From contig NZ_JBBOOM010000001.1 of assembly GCF_038003085.1 (NCBI RefSeq), positions 1,426,001 through 1,490,000 on the forward strand: DNA of 64,000 bases, read 5' to 3'. The stretch's first letter is position 1, and every line of letters begins with the position of its first letter. Source of the DNA: Psychrobacillus sp. FSL K6-2836. Lineage in GTDB: Bacteria > Bacillota > Bacilli > Bacillales_A > Planococcaceae. Shown piece by piece: positions 1 through 8,613 of this stretch. Position numbers and translations under genes: made by a program. The notes beneath the pieces were generated by a model. It ran no database searches, was not told the origin of the DNA, and saw nothing but the letters and a program-made list of their open reading frames with translations.

Positions 1-342
1 CTCTGCTTTGCAGCCATATTTAAAGTGAGTATCTAATTTTTCTTGCATAATTTCAATGGAAGCAATCAAATCCTCATTAACTGGCTCTGATAAAATTTTC
101 TCAATAGATGCATTTATTTTTAGTGCTATTTCTTCATGGAACTCTGGACTTTCTTTTACCTCTTGAGGTACTTTCTCAAACCAAGTGGCAGACTCAACAA
201 TGTATAATTGCCAACTTTTCACGAAGTCTTCGATAGTAAAAAGTTCTTCATCCCAATTGATATTCGTCATATATATTTCAAAAGCCTTTGTTATAGATCT
301 AGTAATACTGCTTTTAATTCCTGATGACAACTCATTATACAT
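1..342 (-). CDS. hypothetical protein (partial, C-terminus outside window)
   Basis: An open frame runs without a stop from an ATG at 342 to the left edge of the window, giving 114 codons. The start is supported by an AGGAGG sequence 11 nt upstream; an earlier ATG at 348-350 stops after four codons. The protein is soluble and rich in charged helix-like sequence, with an internal stretch of Glu, Lys and Ile residues and no obvious membrane segment or motif. I do not recognise the family. It lies downstream of fabZ on the same strand, about 90 nt away, so it may be cotranscribed or have its own promoter. The product is unknown. Confidence 0.6.
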   Translation of the reverse strand, partial: MYNELSSGIKSSITRSITKAFEIYMTNINWDEELFTIEDFVKSWQLYIVESATWFEKVPQEVKESPEFHEEIALKINASIEKILSEPVNEDLIASIEIMQEKLDTHFKYGCKAE

Positions 343-433
343 GAAGCATAAAACCTCCTACATTATTGCAACGCATAAATATTTCTAAATAATTCAACTT
401 ATTTTATATGATATAACTCTATATTGCAAATTA

Positions 434-871
434 TTACTTCTCTACTACAGGTCCAAGGGCAAAAAGTATATCTGCCTCACACACTAATTCTCCATCTACT
501 GTTGCGATTCCGTGACCTTTTCCCATAGTTCCACGTAGTTTTGTCAATTCAACCTCTAGTTTTAATTGGTCACCTGGCTTCACTTGACGTTTAAATCGGC
601 AATTATCAATCCCAGTAAAGAATGCGAGTCTTCCTTTATTCTCTGGAATTTGAAGAACAGCTACTGCCCCTATCTGAGCAAGAGCCTCTACGATTAGTAC
701 TCCGGGCATTACTGGATATCCTGGGAAATGACCATTGAAGAACTCTTCGTTAATCGTTACATTTTTTAAGCCTACCGCACGCTTTCCTTCTTCAACTTCT
801 AGAATTTTATCTATCATAAGAAAGGGATAACGATGAGGTAAAATTGCTTGAACTTGCTCTGTTGTTAACAT
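434..871 (-). CDS. fabZ: 3-hydroxyacyl-[acyl-carrier-protein] dehydratase FabZ
   Basis: FabZ dehydrates 3-hydroxyacyl-ACP to trans-2-enoyl-ACP in the cytoplasmic type II fatty acid elongation cycle. The 145-residue protein has the hot-dog fold signature: the [11 protein letters not shown] segment near the N-terminus, [13 protein letters not shown] with the catalytic His, and EALAQ with the catalytic Glu. The ATG at 871 is preferred because GGAGG lies 8 nt upstream and 145 residues matches the family; a longer frame to 913 would overlap the upstream gene. It closes the mbl-flhO-flhP group, as fabZ does in Bacillus subtilis. Confidence 0.96.
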   Translation of the reverse strand: MLTTEQVQAILPHRYPFLMIDKILEVEEGKRAVGLKNVTINEEFFNGHFPGYPVMPGVLIVEALAQIGAVAVLQIPENKGRLAFFTGIDNCRFKRQVKPGDQLKLEVELTKLRGTMGKGHGIATVDGELVCEADILFALGPVVEK

Positions 872-890
872 AGAATCATCCTCCAAAAGA

Positions 891-1169
891 TTATTTGCCA
901 TCTTTAATATCAATCATATGCTGGTATGTATCCCATTTTAATGCGTCCTTTGGTTCACCATCACCTAATACGCCATAACCAACCATTAGACCTGCCATAG
1001 CTGCTCCAGCAAAGAATAGAATAACGAGTAGTATACGCAACCAAATAGGAAACATGCGGATCTGAACCCATTTGGTTGCTCCAGTCGTTGCTGCTTGTTC
1101 ATTGGCTTTTTCTTGTTCTTTTTCTAATCTTCGCTGTTGTCTACCAGAAATTTTACTTTCTTCTGTCAT
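891..1169 (-). CDS. small membrane protein of the EpuA/'RNA polymerase subunit beta' family
   Basis: A 92-residue protein with a basic, Gln/Glu-rich N-terminal tail (about residues 1-45), one hydrophobic segment at about 47-70 and a short acidic extracytoplasmic tail. This architecture and the position between flhP and fabZ match the EpuA-type family, which is often misleadingly named DNA-directed RNA polymerase subunit beta; it has nothing of a polymerase. Function is unknown. The ATG at 1169 has GGAG 8 nt upstream; a GTG two codons earlier sits too close to that site. It is 24 nt after flhP and 19 nt before fabZ, so all three are probably one transcript. Confidence 0.75.
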   Translation of the reverse strand: MTEESKISGRQQRRLEKEQEKANEQAATTGATKWVQIRMFPIWLRILLVILFFAGAAMAGLMVGYGVLGDGEPKDALKWDTYQHMIDIKDGK

Positions 1170-1193
1170 AAACACAACTCCTTACACGAATAA

Positions 1194-2033
1194 TTATCTA
1201 ATGCCATTAATAAGTCCCAGCATTTGGTCCGCAATTGTAATGGAACGGGCATTGAACTGATAAGAACGTTGCGCTGTCATGAGATCCGTTATCTCTTTAG
1301 ATGTATCCACATTAGACAACTCTAACATACCATTCGCCATAGCTATTTCCTCGCGGTCTGCACCTTGTAGATCTGTCATAATATCTTCTGCATTTAAACC
1401 TAATTCTTGTAGGTTTTCCGGCATCGCAATATATGTTGCAGATAAATGCTCCATCGCATTCGGCTTTTGTAACACAGAAACTGCTAATTCACGTTGCTGA
1501 GTAGTACCGTCTGGATATGTTGCTGTTAGAGTTCCTGTTTCATTTACAGTGAAACCCGTAGCACCATCTGGAATAGTAATCGCTTGTCCACCTGCATTAG
1601 CTACTGGATAACCATCACCGTTCACAAGCATAAGCTCTCCATTTTCCATTGGCGAAACATAAAAGGCACCTTGACGCGTATAGGCTGTCTGTTGCCCGTC
1701 TACCCCATCCGGCATAAGCACATTAAAATATTGCTTCGGCTCTTGGAAAGCGAAATCTAAATCGCGGTCTGTAGATTGGAGACTACCTTGCTTCCAGTTC
1801 ATTTGCGTCTGCGCAAGAGCTGCACCAACACCATAGCGGATTCCTGTAGGTGAATCTCGTTCTACTCTATCTAATTTATCATTATTGTATTGTTGATATA
1901 ATAATTCTTGGAATTTTGCATCCTTCGCTTTATAGCCATGAGTACCTGTATTAGAAAGGTTATTCCCAATAATGTCTATTTGGCTTTGTAGTTGCGACAT
2001 TGTATTTGTCGCTGTAATCATCGTGCGTAGCAT
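1194..2033 (-). CDS. flhP: flagellar hook-basal body protein FlhP
   Basis: FlhP is a rod/hook-family protein secreted through the flagellar export apparatus to build the rod. The 279-residue product has the N-terminal rod domain (residues about 1-35, with the DIIGNNLSNTGTHGYK motif), a central variable domain, and the C-terminal FlgG-like segment ending in ITDLMTAQRSYQFNARSI. It follows flhO by 43 nt, the same order and spacing type as the mbl-flhO-flhP operon of Bacillus subtilis. It and FlhO are paralogues of equal length. Assignment between the two rests on order and on the N-terminal motif. Confidence 0.9.
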   Translation of the reverse strand: MLRTMITATNTMSQLQSQIDIIGNNLSNTGTHGYKAKDAKFQELLYQQYNNDKLDRVERDSPTGIRYGVGAALAQTQMNWKQGSLQSTDRDLDFAFQEPKQYFNVLMPDGVDGQQTAYTRQGAFYVSPMENGELMLVNGDGYPVANAGGQAITIPDGATGFTVNETGTLTATYPDGTTQQRELAVSVLQKPNAMEHLSATYIAMPENLQELGLNAEDIMTDLQGADREEIAMANGMLELSNVDTSKEITDLMTAQRSYQFNARSITIADQMLGLINGIR

Positions 2034-2076
2034 TTAAGCCTACCTCTTTTCATGGTTAAAGATTGTAATAGCTTTA

Positions 2077-2916
2077 TCAATTCACACGGCCCACTTCGTT
2101 AACAGCTTTGTCCATACTTCTATCGTATGCTTGCAGTACTTTTTGGTTTGCTTCAAATGCACGATACGCAGTTAGCATATCTGTCATTGTTCTGGCAGTG
2201 TCTACATTTGAACCTTCAATATACCCTTGTTGCATCGAAAACGTTACATTATCTATATTATAGGCAGATGGAAGGTCAGTACCGTCCACTGTTTGGAATA
2301 AACCGTTATCTTGCTTTATAAGCGTATTAGGCTGCGTAGAAAAGGATACACCAATTCGGGTTACTGCAGCATTGTCTACAAGGATCTGTCCACTTGAATC
2401 CACTTGGAAATCATCATTCTCTAGCTGAATTGGTTGCCCTTCTGAATCCAGTACATACAGGCCTTGGGGGTTCGTTAAGTATCCTGCTCCATCTAACGTG
2501 AAATTCGCATTTCGAGTGTATGCTTCCCCTTCAGTAGGATGCTGCAAACGATAAAATACTGCTCCTGTTTGACCTGTCTCTTCATCCACTGGTAGTGAAC
2601 CATCAACTAATGCTATGTCTGTGTTTAAATCAGTTTGCACGAGTTGTCCTTGAGTCATTAATGCCATTGTTTCTTGCATGTACACACCCGTACTAATTGC
2701 GCCAACTTCGGAAACATATTTTCCACTAATCGGATCCTTTGTAGGAATTTGAGTAGGTCCAAGTCTGGACATAAGCATATCTGGAAACGAGCGAATCGTC
2801 GATTGATCTGCTTTGAATCCTGGTGTATTTGCATTGGCCATATTATTTGTTAATAGTTCTGTTCTACGCTGTTGCGCAATCATTCCTGATGCAACTGTAT
2901 TAAATCCGCGAAACAT
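2077..2916 (-). CDS. flhO: flagellar hook-basal body protein FlhO
   Basis: The 279-residue product is a flagellar rod protein of the FlgF/FlgG type. It has the N-terminal rod motif (ELLTNNMANANTPGFKAD), a variable middle domain carrying the TRNANFTLDGAGYLTNPQG strand typical of hook and rod proteins, and a C-terminal coiled segment ending in MLTAYRAFEANQKVLQAYD. It starts at ATG 2916, 74 nt after mbl, and precedes flhP. Coupling of these two genes to mbl is conserved in Bacillus. No signal peptide is expected because export goes through the flagellar type III system. Confidence 0.9.
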   Translation of the reverse strand: MFRGFNTVASGMIAQQRRTELLTNNMANANTPGFKADQSTIRSFPDMLMSRLGPTQIPTKDPISGKYVSEVGAISTGVYMQETMALMTQGQLVQTDLNTDIALVDGSLPVDEETGQTGAVFYRLQHPTEGEAYTRNANFTLDGAGYLTNPQGLYVLDSEGQPIQLENDDFQVDSSGQILVDNAAVTRIGVSFSTQPNTLIKQDNGLFQTVDGTDLPSAYNIDNVTFSMQQGYIEGSNVDTARTMTDMLTAYRAFEANQKVLQAYDRSMDKAVNEVGRVN

Positions 2917-2990
2917 AAGAAAGCCTCCACTTCAGTCTAATGCAAACTTAGTATACGGGCATATCTTTTAGCTCCGCAGAAAATTCGCAT

Positions 2991-3983
2991 TTATCTTCTT
3001 GATATTTTGTCAATATTATCTAACATAATCCCTGTTCCTATTGCGACACAATCCATTGGGTTTTCAGCTATAAATACCGGTACTTTTAACTCCTCCATCA
3101 ACAAATGGTCCATACCGTGTAAAAGTGCTCCGCCTCCTGTTATGATAACTCCGCGATCAATAATATCTGCAGATAGCTCAGGTGGTGTCTTTTCTAATAC
3201 ATTTTTTGCAGCTTGTACAATACCTGTAACTGATTCTTTCAAGGCTTTTTCTATTTCTTCAGATTTAATTGTTATCGTTCTAGGAAGTCCTGAGACCATA
3301 TCACGTCCACGAATGTCCATCTCTTCATGACGACTATCTGGAAAAACGGTTCCTATCGAAATTTTAATATTTTCAGCAGTACGTTCCCCTATGAGAAGCT
3401 TGTACTCTTTTTTTATATACTGAAGAATGTCATTGTCAAAAACATCTCCCGCAATTTTAATCGATTCACTCGTTACGATATCCCCCATGGAAAGTACTGC
3501 AACATCTGTTGTACCTCCACCAATATCAACAACCATGTTACCACTCGGTTGGAAAATATCCATTCCTGCACCGATCGCGGCTACTTTTGGCTCTTCTTCT
3601 AAATAGACTTTCTTCCCACCAGACTTCTCAGCTGCTTCGCGTATTGCTTTTTGTTCTACACTAGTAATATTTGTAGGACAGCAGATTAAAATGCGCGGCT
3701 TGGATAGGAATCCTTTTACATTTAACTTATTGATAAAATGCTTTAACATAGCTTCTGTCACGTCAAAATCAGCAATCACACCATCTTTAAGTGGTCGAAT
3801 TGCTGTTATATTCCCTGGAGTTCTCCCGACCATTTGTCTAGCTTCTTCTCCAACTGCAAGTACCTTTTTTGTATTTCTATCTATAGCCACGACAGAGGGT
3901 TCGTTTAAAACAATCCCTTTTCCTTTTACATGTATTAATACATTTGCTGTACCTAAATCAATTCCTATATCCTTTGCAAACAT
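2991..3983 (-). CDS. mbl: MreB-like actin homologue Mbl
   Basis: Mbl polymerises under the membrane and directs lateral cell-wall synthesis in rod-shaped cells. The 330-residue product shows the actin/Hsp70 phosphate-binding motifs: DIGIDLGTANVLI at the N-terminus, VVDIGGGTTDVAVL in the middle, and GVIITGGGALLHGMD in the adenosine region. The ATG at 3983 is chosen because it gives the usual start of the family and has AAGGAG 11 nt upstream; a longer frame to 4058 adds 25 unrelated residues. Position between spoIIID and flhO matches Bacillus subtilis and separates it from MreB and MreBH. Confidence 0.95.
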   Translation of the reverse strand: MFAKDIGIDLGTANVLIHVKGKGIVLNEPSVVAIDRNTKKVLAVGEEARQMVGRTPGNITAIRPLKDGVIADFDVTEAMLKHFINKLNVKGFLSKPRILICCPTNITSVEQKAIREAAEKSGGKKVYLEEEPKVAAIGAGMDIFQPSGNMVVDIGGGTTDVAVLSMGDIVTSESIKIAGDVFDNDILQYIKKEYKLLIGERTAENIKISIGTVFPDSRHEEMDIRGRDMVSGLPRTITIKSEEIEKALKESVTGIVQAAKNVLEKTPPELSADIIDRGVIITGGGALLHGMDHLLMEELKVPVFIAENPMDCVAIGTGIMLDNIDKISRR

Positions 3984-4220
3984 TACTGATGTTTCTCCTT
4001 CCCAGCTAAAACCATTATGTATATTAATCGATACGTCTCTAACTTTAAATTTTATCATAGTTTTACTAGAAATACACTTTATTTAACAATAAAATATGTG
4101 AAAAAATGGCATGGAATTCGGGTCTAAACTACTATTAGATGCGCGACTAAGTATTTATTTTAAGCGGATATAGGTATATGAGACAATTGCAGCGGTAATG
4201 AGATTATGCATCGCTAAAAT

Positions 4221-4254
4221 ATAAGAAAAAGCCGTGATCACTTACTAATCACGA
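4221..4254 (-). terminator. intrinsic terminator of spoIIID
   Basis: On the minus strand CGTGAT and ATCACG pair around a 9-nt loop and are followed by GGCTTTTTCTT. The 5' arm overlaps the last codons and stop of spoIIID, so the terminator is tightly packed. Confidence 0.8.
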
Positions 4255-4517
4255 CCTCTTCTATCTTCTTTTTTCGTTTTCCACTTTCTTTTCGTCGCTT
4301 CTCCACCTCGTAAATGCCTGACCGATTTATGATACGCTAAAATTTCTTTTACTTCTTTTGCCAGTTGCGGATCTACTAAGTGAAGTCTTTCCGTCAAATC
4401 CTTATGCACAGTGCTTTTGGAATGACCGGTTGTGCTCGCGATAGCACGAACAGTTTTTTTAGTCTCAATGACCATTTCACCTAAACGTATGCATCTATGA
4501 CGAATCGTTTCGTGCAC
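4245..4517 (-). CDS. spoIIID: sporulation transcriptional regulator SpoIIID
   Basis: SpoIIID is a small DNA-binding protein that turns sigma-E mother-cell genes on or off and prepares sigK expression. The 90-residue product has the helix-turn-helix TVRAIASTTGHSKSTVHKDL at about residues 22-41 and the conserved basic tail motif YHKSVRHLRGGEATK. The start is GTG at 4517 with AAGGAAG 6 nt upstream. A sigma-E-like promoter lies just upstream and an intrinsic terminator overlaps the end, so it is probably transcribed alone in the mother cell. Confidence 0.96.
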   Translation of the reverse strand: MHETIRHRCIRLGEMVIETKKTVRAIASTTGHSKSTVHKDLTERLHLVDPQLAKEVKEILAYHKSVRHLRGGEATKRKWKTKKEDRRGRD

Positions 4518-4555
4518 TAACTCTTCCTTTCGTTAGTAAAGGAACACTTTCCATC

Positions 4556-4585
4556 AATTTATGCATACGTCTTAGCTATTATGAA
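4556..4585 (-). promoter_or_regulatory. probable sigma-E promoter of spoIIID
   Basis: On the minus strand TTCATAAT (plus 4578-4585) and CATAAATT (plus 4556-4563) are separated by exactly 14 nt. These resemble the sigma-E -35 (KTCATATT) and -10 (CATACANT) elements, with the usual spacing, about 40 nt before the spoIIID start. Family knowledge says spoIIID is sigma-E dependent. Confidence 0.6.
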
Positions 4586-5248
4586 TTAAAATGCTAGTAA
4601 GGTCTCTGGATTTACTAAAACATCATCTTGCAGTACTTCAAACTGTAAATGAATACCCGCAGTTGGGTTCCATTCATTTTCAGCAGCTGTAGCAAGCGAG
4701 TCTCCTTGTTCTACAACGTCTCCAGCTTTTACTAGAATACCAGTGACAGAGCGATATTTGGTTACCATACCATTAGCATGTGACAAGACGATTTCATCTC
4801 CAACAAATGGATCTAGATTGACTTCCTCTACTTTTCCACTCATTGCTGCAACTACTTCAAATGGCTCACTATTCATAGATAGAGATACACCTGTATTCAT
4901 CACATAACTATGATCGAATACAAGTATTGACTTTTCACGAGTCGCTTCATCTGCTTCCATATCGTAATAGTGCTGTACGATTTTGATGCTATCATGCAGA
5001 GCCTCTTTAAAAGGGTATTTCATCGATTCTGCTTGAGCATTTGTTTCAATCGTTACTGAATCTGGATCTTTACTTGCATCTGTCCATTCTGAATCTTTTG
5101 CTGAATCATCACTGACATACACATTGTAACCCCAAATCATTCCTACAAAAGCTACCGAAAAACCTGCATAAATTAGTGGCCAAAACCACGGCTTTTTCGG
5201 GTTATTATTCTTCTTCTGAGAAGTATTGTTCTTTTGTTCTTCTCTCAT
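4586..5248 (-). CDS. spoIIQ: stage II sporulation protein SpoIIQ (LytM domain)
   Basis: SpoIIQ is made in the forespore and binds mother-cell SpoIIIAH across the intermembrane space to form the feeding-tube channel. The 220-residue product has a basic N-terminus, one membrane segment at about 25-45, and a LytM/M23-like domain at about 110-215. In that domain the second His of the HxH zinc motif is replaced (HLQFE), so it is likely not a peptidase, as in Bacillus subtilis SpoIIQ. The ATG at 5248 is chosen for its GAGGTGATG site; upstream ATG codons lack one. It follows spoIID by 31 nt. Confidence 0.9.
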   Translation of the reverse strand: MREEQKNNTSQKKNNNPKKPWFWPLIYAGFSVAFVGMIWGYNVYVSDDSAKDSEWTDASKDPDSVTIETNAQAESMKYPFKEALHDSIKIVQHYYDMEADEATREKSILVFDHSYVMNTGVSLSMNSEPFEVVAAMSGKVEEVNLDPFVGDEIVLSHANGMVTKYRSVTGILVKAGDVVEQGDSLATAAENEWNPTAGIHLQFEVLQDDVLVNPETLLAF

Positions 5249-5279
5249 TTTCATCACCTCTATTTGCATTGTTTGCAAA

Positions 5280-6221
5280 TCAAGGAGATTTTAAACATGG
5301 TGAAAATTTTTTTATTTCTGTACCTTTATAGTAGTGAAGTAAAATATCGGCTGCCAATACAGAATCATTTGCAAGTACCTCTGCCCCGTACTGACTCATC
5401 CCTACTCCATGCCCGTATCCAACCGTATCCACTACTACTTTATCAGATTGAAACATTATAGTGAAATCAGTAGATGGTAGACCTAAAAGGGTTCGAACTT
5501 CACGGCCTGTCCACGACTTTCCATCCATATGGATCGATTCTACTCGGTCCGTATCAGTCTTTCGTACTTCGAAAGTTTTAGGTATGTTTGAAGTCCATTT
5601 CATATTAAAGGCTTTAGACCATTCTCCATGTGTAAATTCAAACTGCTTCGTTCTATTTGGAGCATACATTTCCTCTGATTTACTTGGTACAGATACTAAA
5701 TAGGGGATCGCATTTCCACTGTAGTTTTCTGCACTTTCCGTTTGACCGTTGCTGGAAGAAAAGAACATCGCTGTGATTAGTTGATCTTTATAGACGATAA
5801 TTTCTCCCTCTGTCGCAGCGATAACCTTCTTTAGCTTGTCCTCATATTGTTGGAAGGAGGCCCCCCACTTTTCTTTCCGATCTGTCTCACTAGCATAGAC
5901 CTGTTTCAATACTGTTGGATTGATTGATTTTTGACCATAATTCGTATCTCTAAGCACATATGTCCTTGCCGCTATAGATTGAGCCTTTAATGCCTCTTCA
6001 TGAAAAGTAACCGGCATTTCAGCAGCCACAACTCCAAGTACATAACTTTCTAGCGGAATTTTCTCCTTAACCCCTTTCACTTCGATTAGTATTGGACAAG
6101 AAATTTCGAGTTCCGATGTTGGCGATGGTACTGTTTCTTCTTTTGGTTTTTCTTTTATTAATAAAAAGGGCAAAAACAACAGGGCTGCGCATAGGATTAT
6201 AAAAAGTATGTTTTGTTTCAT
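5280..6221 (-). CDS. spoIID: stage II sporulation protein SpoIID (lytic transglycosylase)
   Basis: SpoIID cleaves glycan strands of septal peptidoglycan during engulfment, working with SpoIIM and SpoIIP. The 313-residue product has an N-terminal membrane anchor (residues 4-22) and the SpoIID/LytB domain. The motif LGVVAAEMP holds the proposed catalytic Glu, and YGHGVGMSQYGAEVLA near the C-terminus is the other family signature. No clear ribosome binding site precedes the ATG at 6221, and a sigma-E-like CATATAGT lies only 7 nt upstream of it, which is odd. It starts the spoIID-spoIIQ pair after a long repeat array. Confidence 0.92.
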   Translation of the reverse strand: MKQNILFIILCAALLFLPFLLIKEKPKEETVPSPTSELEISCPILIEVKGVKEKIPLESYVLGVVAAEMPVTFHEEALKAQSIAARTYVLRDTNYGQKSINPTVLKQVYASETDRKEKWGASFQQYEDKLKKVIAATEGEIIVYKDQLITAMFFSSSNGQTESAENYSGNAIPYLVSVPSKSEEMYAPNRTKQFEFTHGEWSKAFNMKWTSNIPKTFEVRKTDTDRVESIHMDGKSWTGREVRTLLGLPSTDFTIMFQSDKVVVDTVGYGHGVGMSQYGAEVLANDSVLAADILLHYYKGTEIKKFSPCLKSP

Positions 6222-6370
6222 AGAAATACTATATGCTCGTACTGAGAGACTGATGATTCTATTAATATCAAACTACTAATTGAATTTTGATAAATAACAA
6301 ACATAAATCGACACAAATATTAAAAAAGGAGGTTGCTAATAAAAACTGCGCTATGCAAGAGAACTTAAGC

Positions 6371-6935
6371 TATACGAGAGACCCTACACTATACGAGAGC
6401 AAATTGGTCCTTTACGAGAGACTTAGAGGATTATACGAGAGTGAACTCCAGCTATACGAGAGCAAATTGGTGCTATACGAGAGAGTTAGAGGACTATACG
6501 AGAGTGAACTCCAGCTATACGAGAGCAATTCAGTCCTATACGAGAGACCTACACTATACGAGAGCAAATTGGTCCTTTACGAGAGACTTAGAGGATTATA
6601 CGAGAGTGAACTCCAGCTATACGAGAGCAATTCGGTTCTATACGAGAGACTTACACTATACGAGAGCAAATTGGTGCTATACGAGAGAGTTAGAGGATTA
6701 TACGAGAGTGAACTCCAGCTATACGGGAGCAATTCAGTCCTATATAAGAGACCCTACACTATACGAGAGCAAATTGGTGCTATACGAGAGACTTAGAGGA
6801 TTATACGAGAGTGAACTCCAGCTATACGAGAGTAATTCAGTGCTCTACGAGAGACCTTACACTATACGAGAGCAAATCGGTCTTATACGAAAGAGTTAGA
6901 GGATTGTACGAGAGAGACTCCAGCTATACGAGAGC
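6371..6935 (+). repeat. array of TATACGAGAG repeats with 21-nt period
   Basis: About 27 copies of the core TACGAGAG (usually within TATACGAGAG) occur here. Core starts include 6373, 6392, 6413, 6434, 6455, 6476, 6497, 6518, 6539, 6557, 6578, 6599, 6620, 6641, 6659, 6680, 6701, 6783, 6804 and 6825. Most steps are exactly 21 nt, with shorter steps of 18-20 nt at one class of unit and at the right end. The 10-13 nt between cores differ but recur in order, giving a higher-order unit of 102-103 bp (anchors 6557, 6659, 6762, 6865). Long open frames across it arise only because 21 is a multiple of three. It fills most of the gap between spoIID and murAA. Confidence 0.95.
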
Positions 6936-6944
6936 AATCATGCA

Positions 6945-6992
6945 ACAAAAACGAAAAAGCACTACACATGTATACATGCGTAGTGCTTTACA
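6945..6992 (-). terminator. intrinsic terminator of murAA
   Basis: On the minus strand AAAGCACTAC and GTAGTGCTTT pair around an inner CATG/CATG stem and are followed by TTTCGTTTTTG. It begins 8 nt beyond the murAA stop codon and separates that gene from the repeat array. Confidence 0.85.
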
Positions 6993-6999
6993 TATAGTG

Positions 7000-8295
7000 T
7001 TATACAAATTGCACTGTTTTCTCTGCTGATTCGCTACCGATGCGTTCAATATCGGCGCCTAATGCTGCCAATTTTTTATCAAAATCGACATATCCTCTAT
7101 CAAGATGGTAGAGCTCCGTAACGCGTGTGATTCCTTCAGCGACTAATCCTGCAATAATAAGTGCTGCTGCCGCTCTTAGGTCGGTTGCAGCGACTTCTGC
7201 ACCTTGTAGGTCGGATGGGGACTCCATAATGACAGAACGTCCTTCGATTTTCATGTTGCCATTCATTCTGCGGAATTCTTCCACGTGCATGAAGCGATTT
7301 TCGAATACTGTTTCTGTTATGATGCCAGTTCCGTGGGCAGTCATCATTAATGCCATCATTTGGGATTGCATATCTGTTGGGAAACCTGGGTGTGGCATCG
7401 TTTTGATATCAACTGATTTTAGATTTCCTTTAGAACGTACACGAAGACCTTGTTCCTCTTCGGTAATTTCAATGCCCATTTCTTGCATTTTAGATATAAG
7501 TGCTGTCATATGTTCAGGTACTGCATTTTCAATGAGCACATTACCTTTTGTTATTGCAGCAGCGACCATGAATGTTCCCGCTTCAATACGATCAGGTATG
7601 ATATGGTGTTCTGTGCCATGAAGTTCTTCCACACCTTCAATGCGAATAGTGTCGGTACCTGCACCTTTTACCAATCCGCCCATTTCGTTGATAAAGTTAG
7701 CTAAATCGACAATTTCAGGTTCTTTTGCAGCATTTTCGATAATTGTTGTACCTTCCGCTAATGCCGCAGCAGTCATAATATTTTCCGTTGCACCTACGCT
7801 TGGAACATCCAAATAAATTTTGGCACCTTTTAGACGTCCATTAGTAGTTGCTTCAACAAATCCATGTCCAAATGAAATTACTGCACCCATTGCTTCGAAA
7901 CCTTTTAAATGCTGATCAATAGGACGTGATCCTATTGCACAACCACCAGGAAGAGCTACACGTGCAAATCCATTACGCGCTAAAATTGGACCCATTACAA
8001 GTATAGATGCACGCATTTTACGAACATACTCGAATTGGGCTTCACTAGATAGTTTCTTTTGCGAATCAATGATTACTTCATTCTTTTCCGGGTTATAACT
8101 AACTTCTGTATTTAAACTTTTCAATACTTCATTTATTGTCAAAACATCTGCAAGTGTCGGTACATCTTTAATAACGTTTTTGCCTTTAGTAGCAAGTAGA
8201 GCTGCAGCTAATACTGGTAGTACTGCATTTTTTGCACCTTCTACTCGTACTTTCCCGTTTAACGTTTGGCCACCTTTAACAACGATTTTGTCCAC
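7000..8295 (-). CDS. murAA: UDP-N-acetylglucosamine 1-carboxyvinyltransferase MurAA
   Basis: MurA transfers enolpyruvate from phosphoenolpyruvate to UDP-GlcNAc, the first committed step of peptidoglycan synthesis. The 431-residue product has the catalytic loop [18 protein letters not shown] with the nucleophilic Cys near residue 119, the [12 protein letters not shown] start and the [13 protein letters not shown] motif. The start is taken as GTG at 8295, which has GGAGG 6 nt upstream and gives the usual [10 protein letters not shown] opening; the open frame runs further to 8412 without a better site. It follows ywzB and the atp operon as in Bacillus subtilis. A second copy, murZ, lies at 32.6 kb. 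Confidence 0.95.
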   Translation of the reverse strand: MDKIVVKGGQTLNGKVRVEGAKNAVLPVLAAALLATKGKNVIKDVPTLADVLTINEVLKSLNTEVSYNPEKNEVIIDSQKKLSSEAQFEYVRKMRASILVMGPILARNGFARVALPGGCAIGSRPIDQHLKGFEAMGAVISFGHGFVEATTNGRLKGAKIYLDVPSVGATENIMTAAALAEGTTIIENAAKEPEIVDLANFINEMGGLVKGAGTDTIRIEGVEELHGTEHHIIPDRIEAGTFMVAAAITKGNVLIENAVPEHMTALISKMQEMGIEITEEEQGLRVRSKGNLKSVDIKTMPHPGFPTDMQSQMMALMMTAHGTGIITETVFENRFMHVEEFRRMNGNMKIEGRSVIMESPSDLQGAEVAATDLRAAAALIIAGLVAEGITRVTELYHLDRGYVDFDKKLAALGADIERIGSESAEKTVQFV

Positions 8296-8613
8296 TACTT
8301 TCCCTCCGCGTTCATTATCCATTTGCTTTATATAAAAGAATACGTATGATGTCAATTTTAGGTATTCAAAACAATATTCATCATACAATGTAATTCGACT
8401 ACATACAAGCATCTAAAACACTATTTTTGAGCTTTTCCATTATTTTTCTTGTTCTATTATACGTATTACCCAGCCTTTTCGTGTAGATAATTTTAAAATA
8501 CCCATAGTACGAACGGGTAAACCTATTGAACAAAAAATTTCCCAGGAAATACGTGAAGATTCTACATGCTCATACAAACTTTCCCATAATTTGCATGAGC
8601 ATATAGGATCTTT
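8296..8613. other. intergenic region between ywzB and murAA
   Basis: No gene is seen in these 318 nt. An inverted repeat, ATGCTCAT (8566-8573) and ATGAGCAT (8595-8602) with a 21-nt loop, lies just beyond the ywzB stop but lacks a T-run, so its role is unclear. The murAA promoter must lie here; I could not assign it. Confidence 0.5.

Noticed and set aside
185-388. Plus-strand frame of 67 codons at the left edge
   Set aside because: It is antisense to a minus-strand frame that has AGGAGG and ordinary coding composition.
6371-6935. CRISPR array
   Set aside because: Repeats are 8-10 nt, spacers 10-13 nt and repeated, and no cas genes are present.
6287-7029. Three overlapping plus-strand open frames across the repeat array
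   Set aside because: Their codon pattern is only the 21-nt repeat read in different frames; starts lack ribosome sites and unit lengths of 18-20 nt shift the frame.
8566-8602. Terminator after ywzB
   Set aside because: The inverted repeat has an 8-bp stem, a 21-nt loop and no T-run, so I only noted it.
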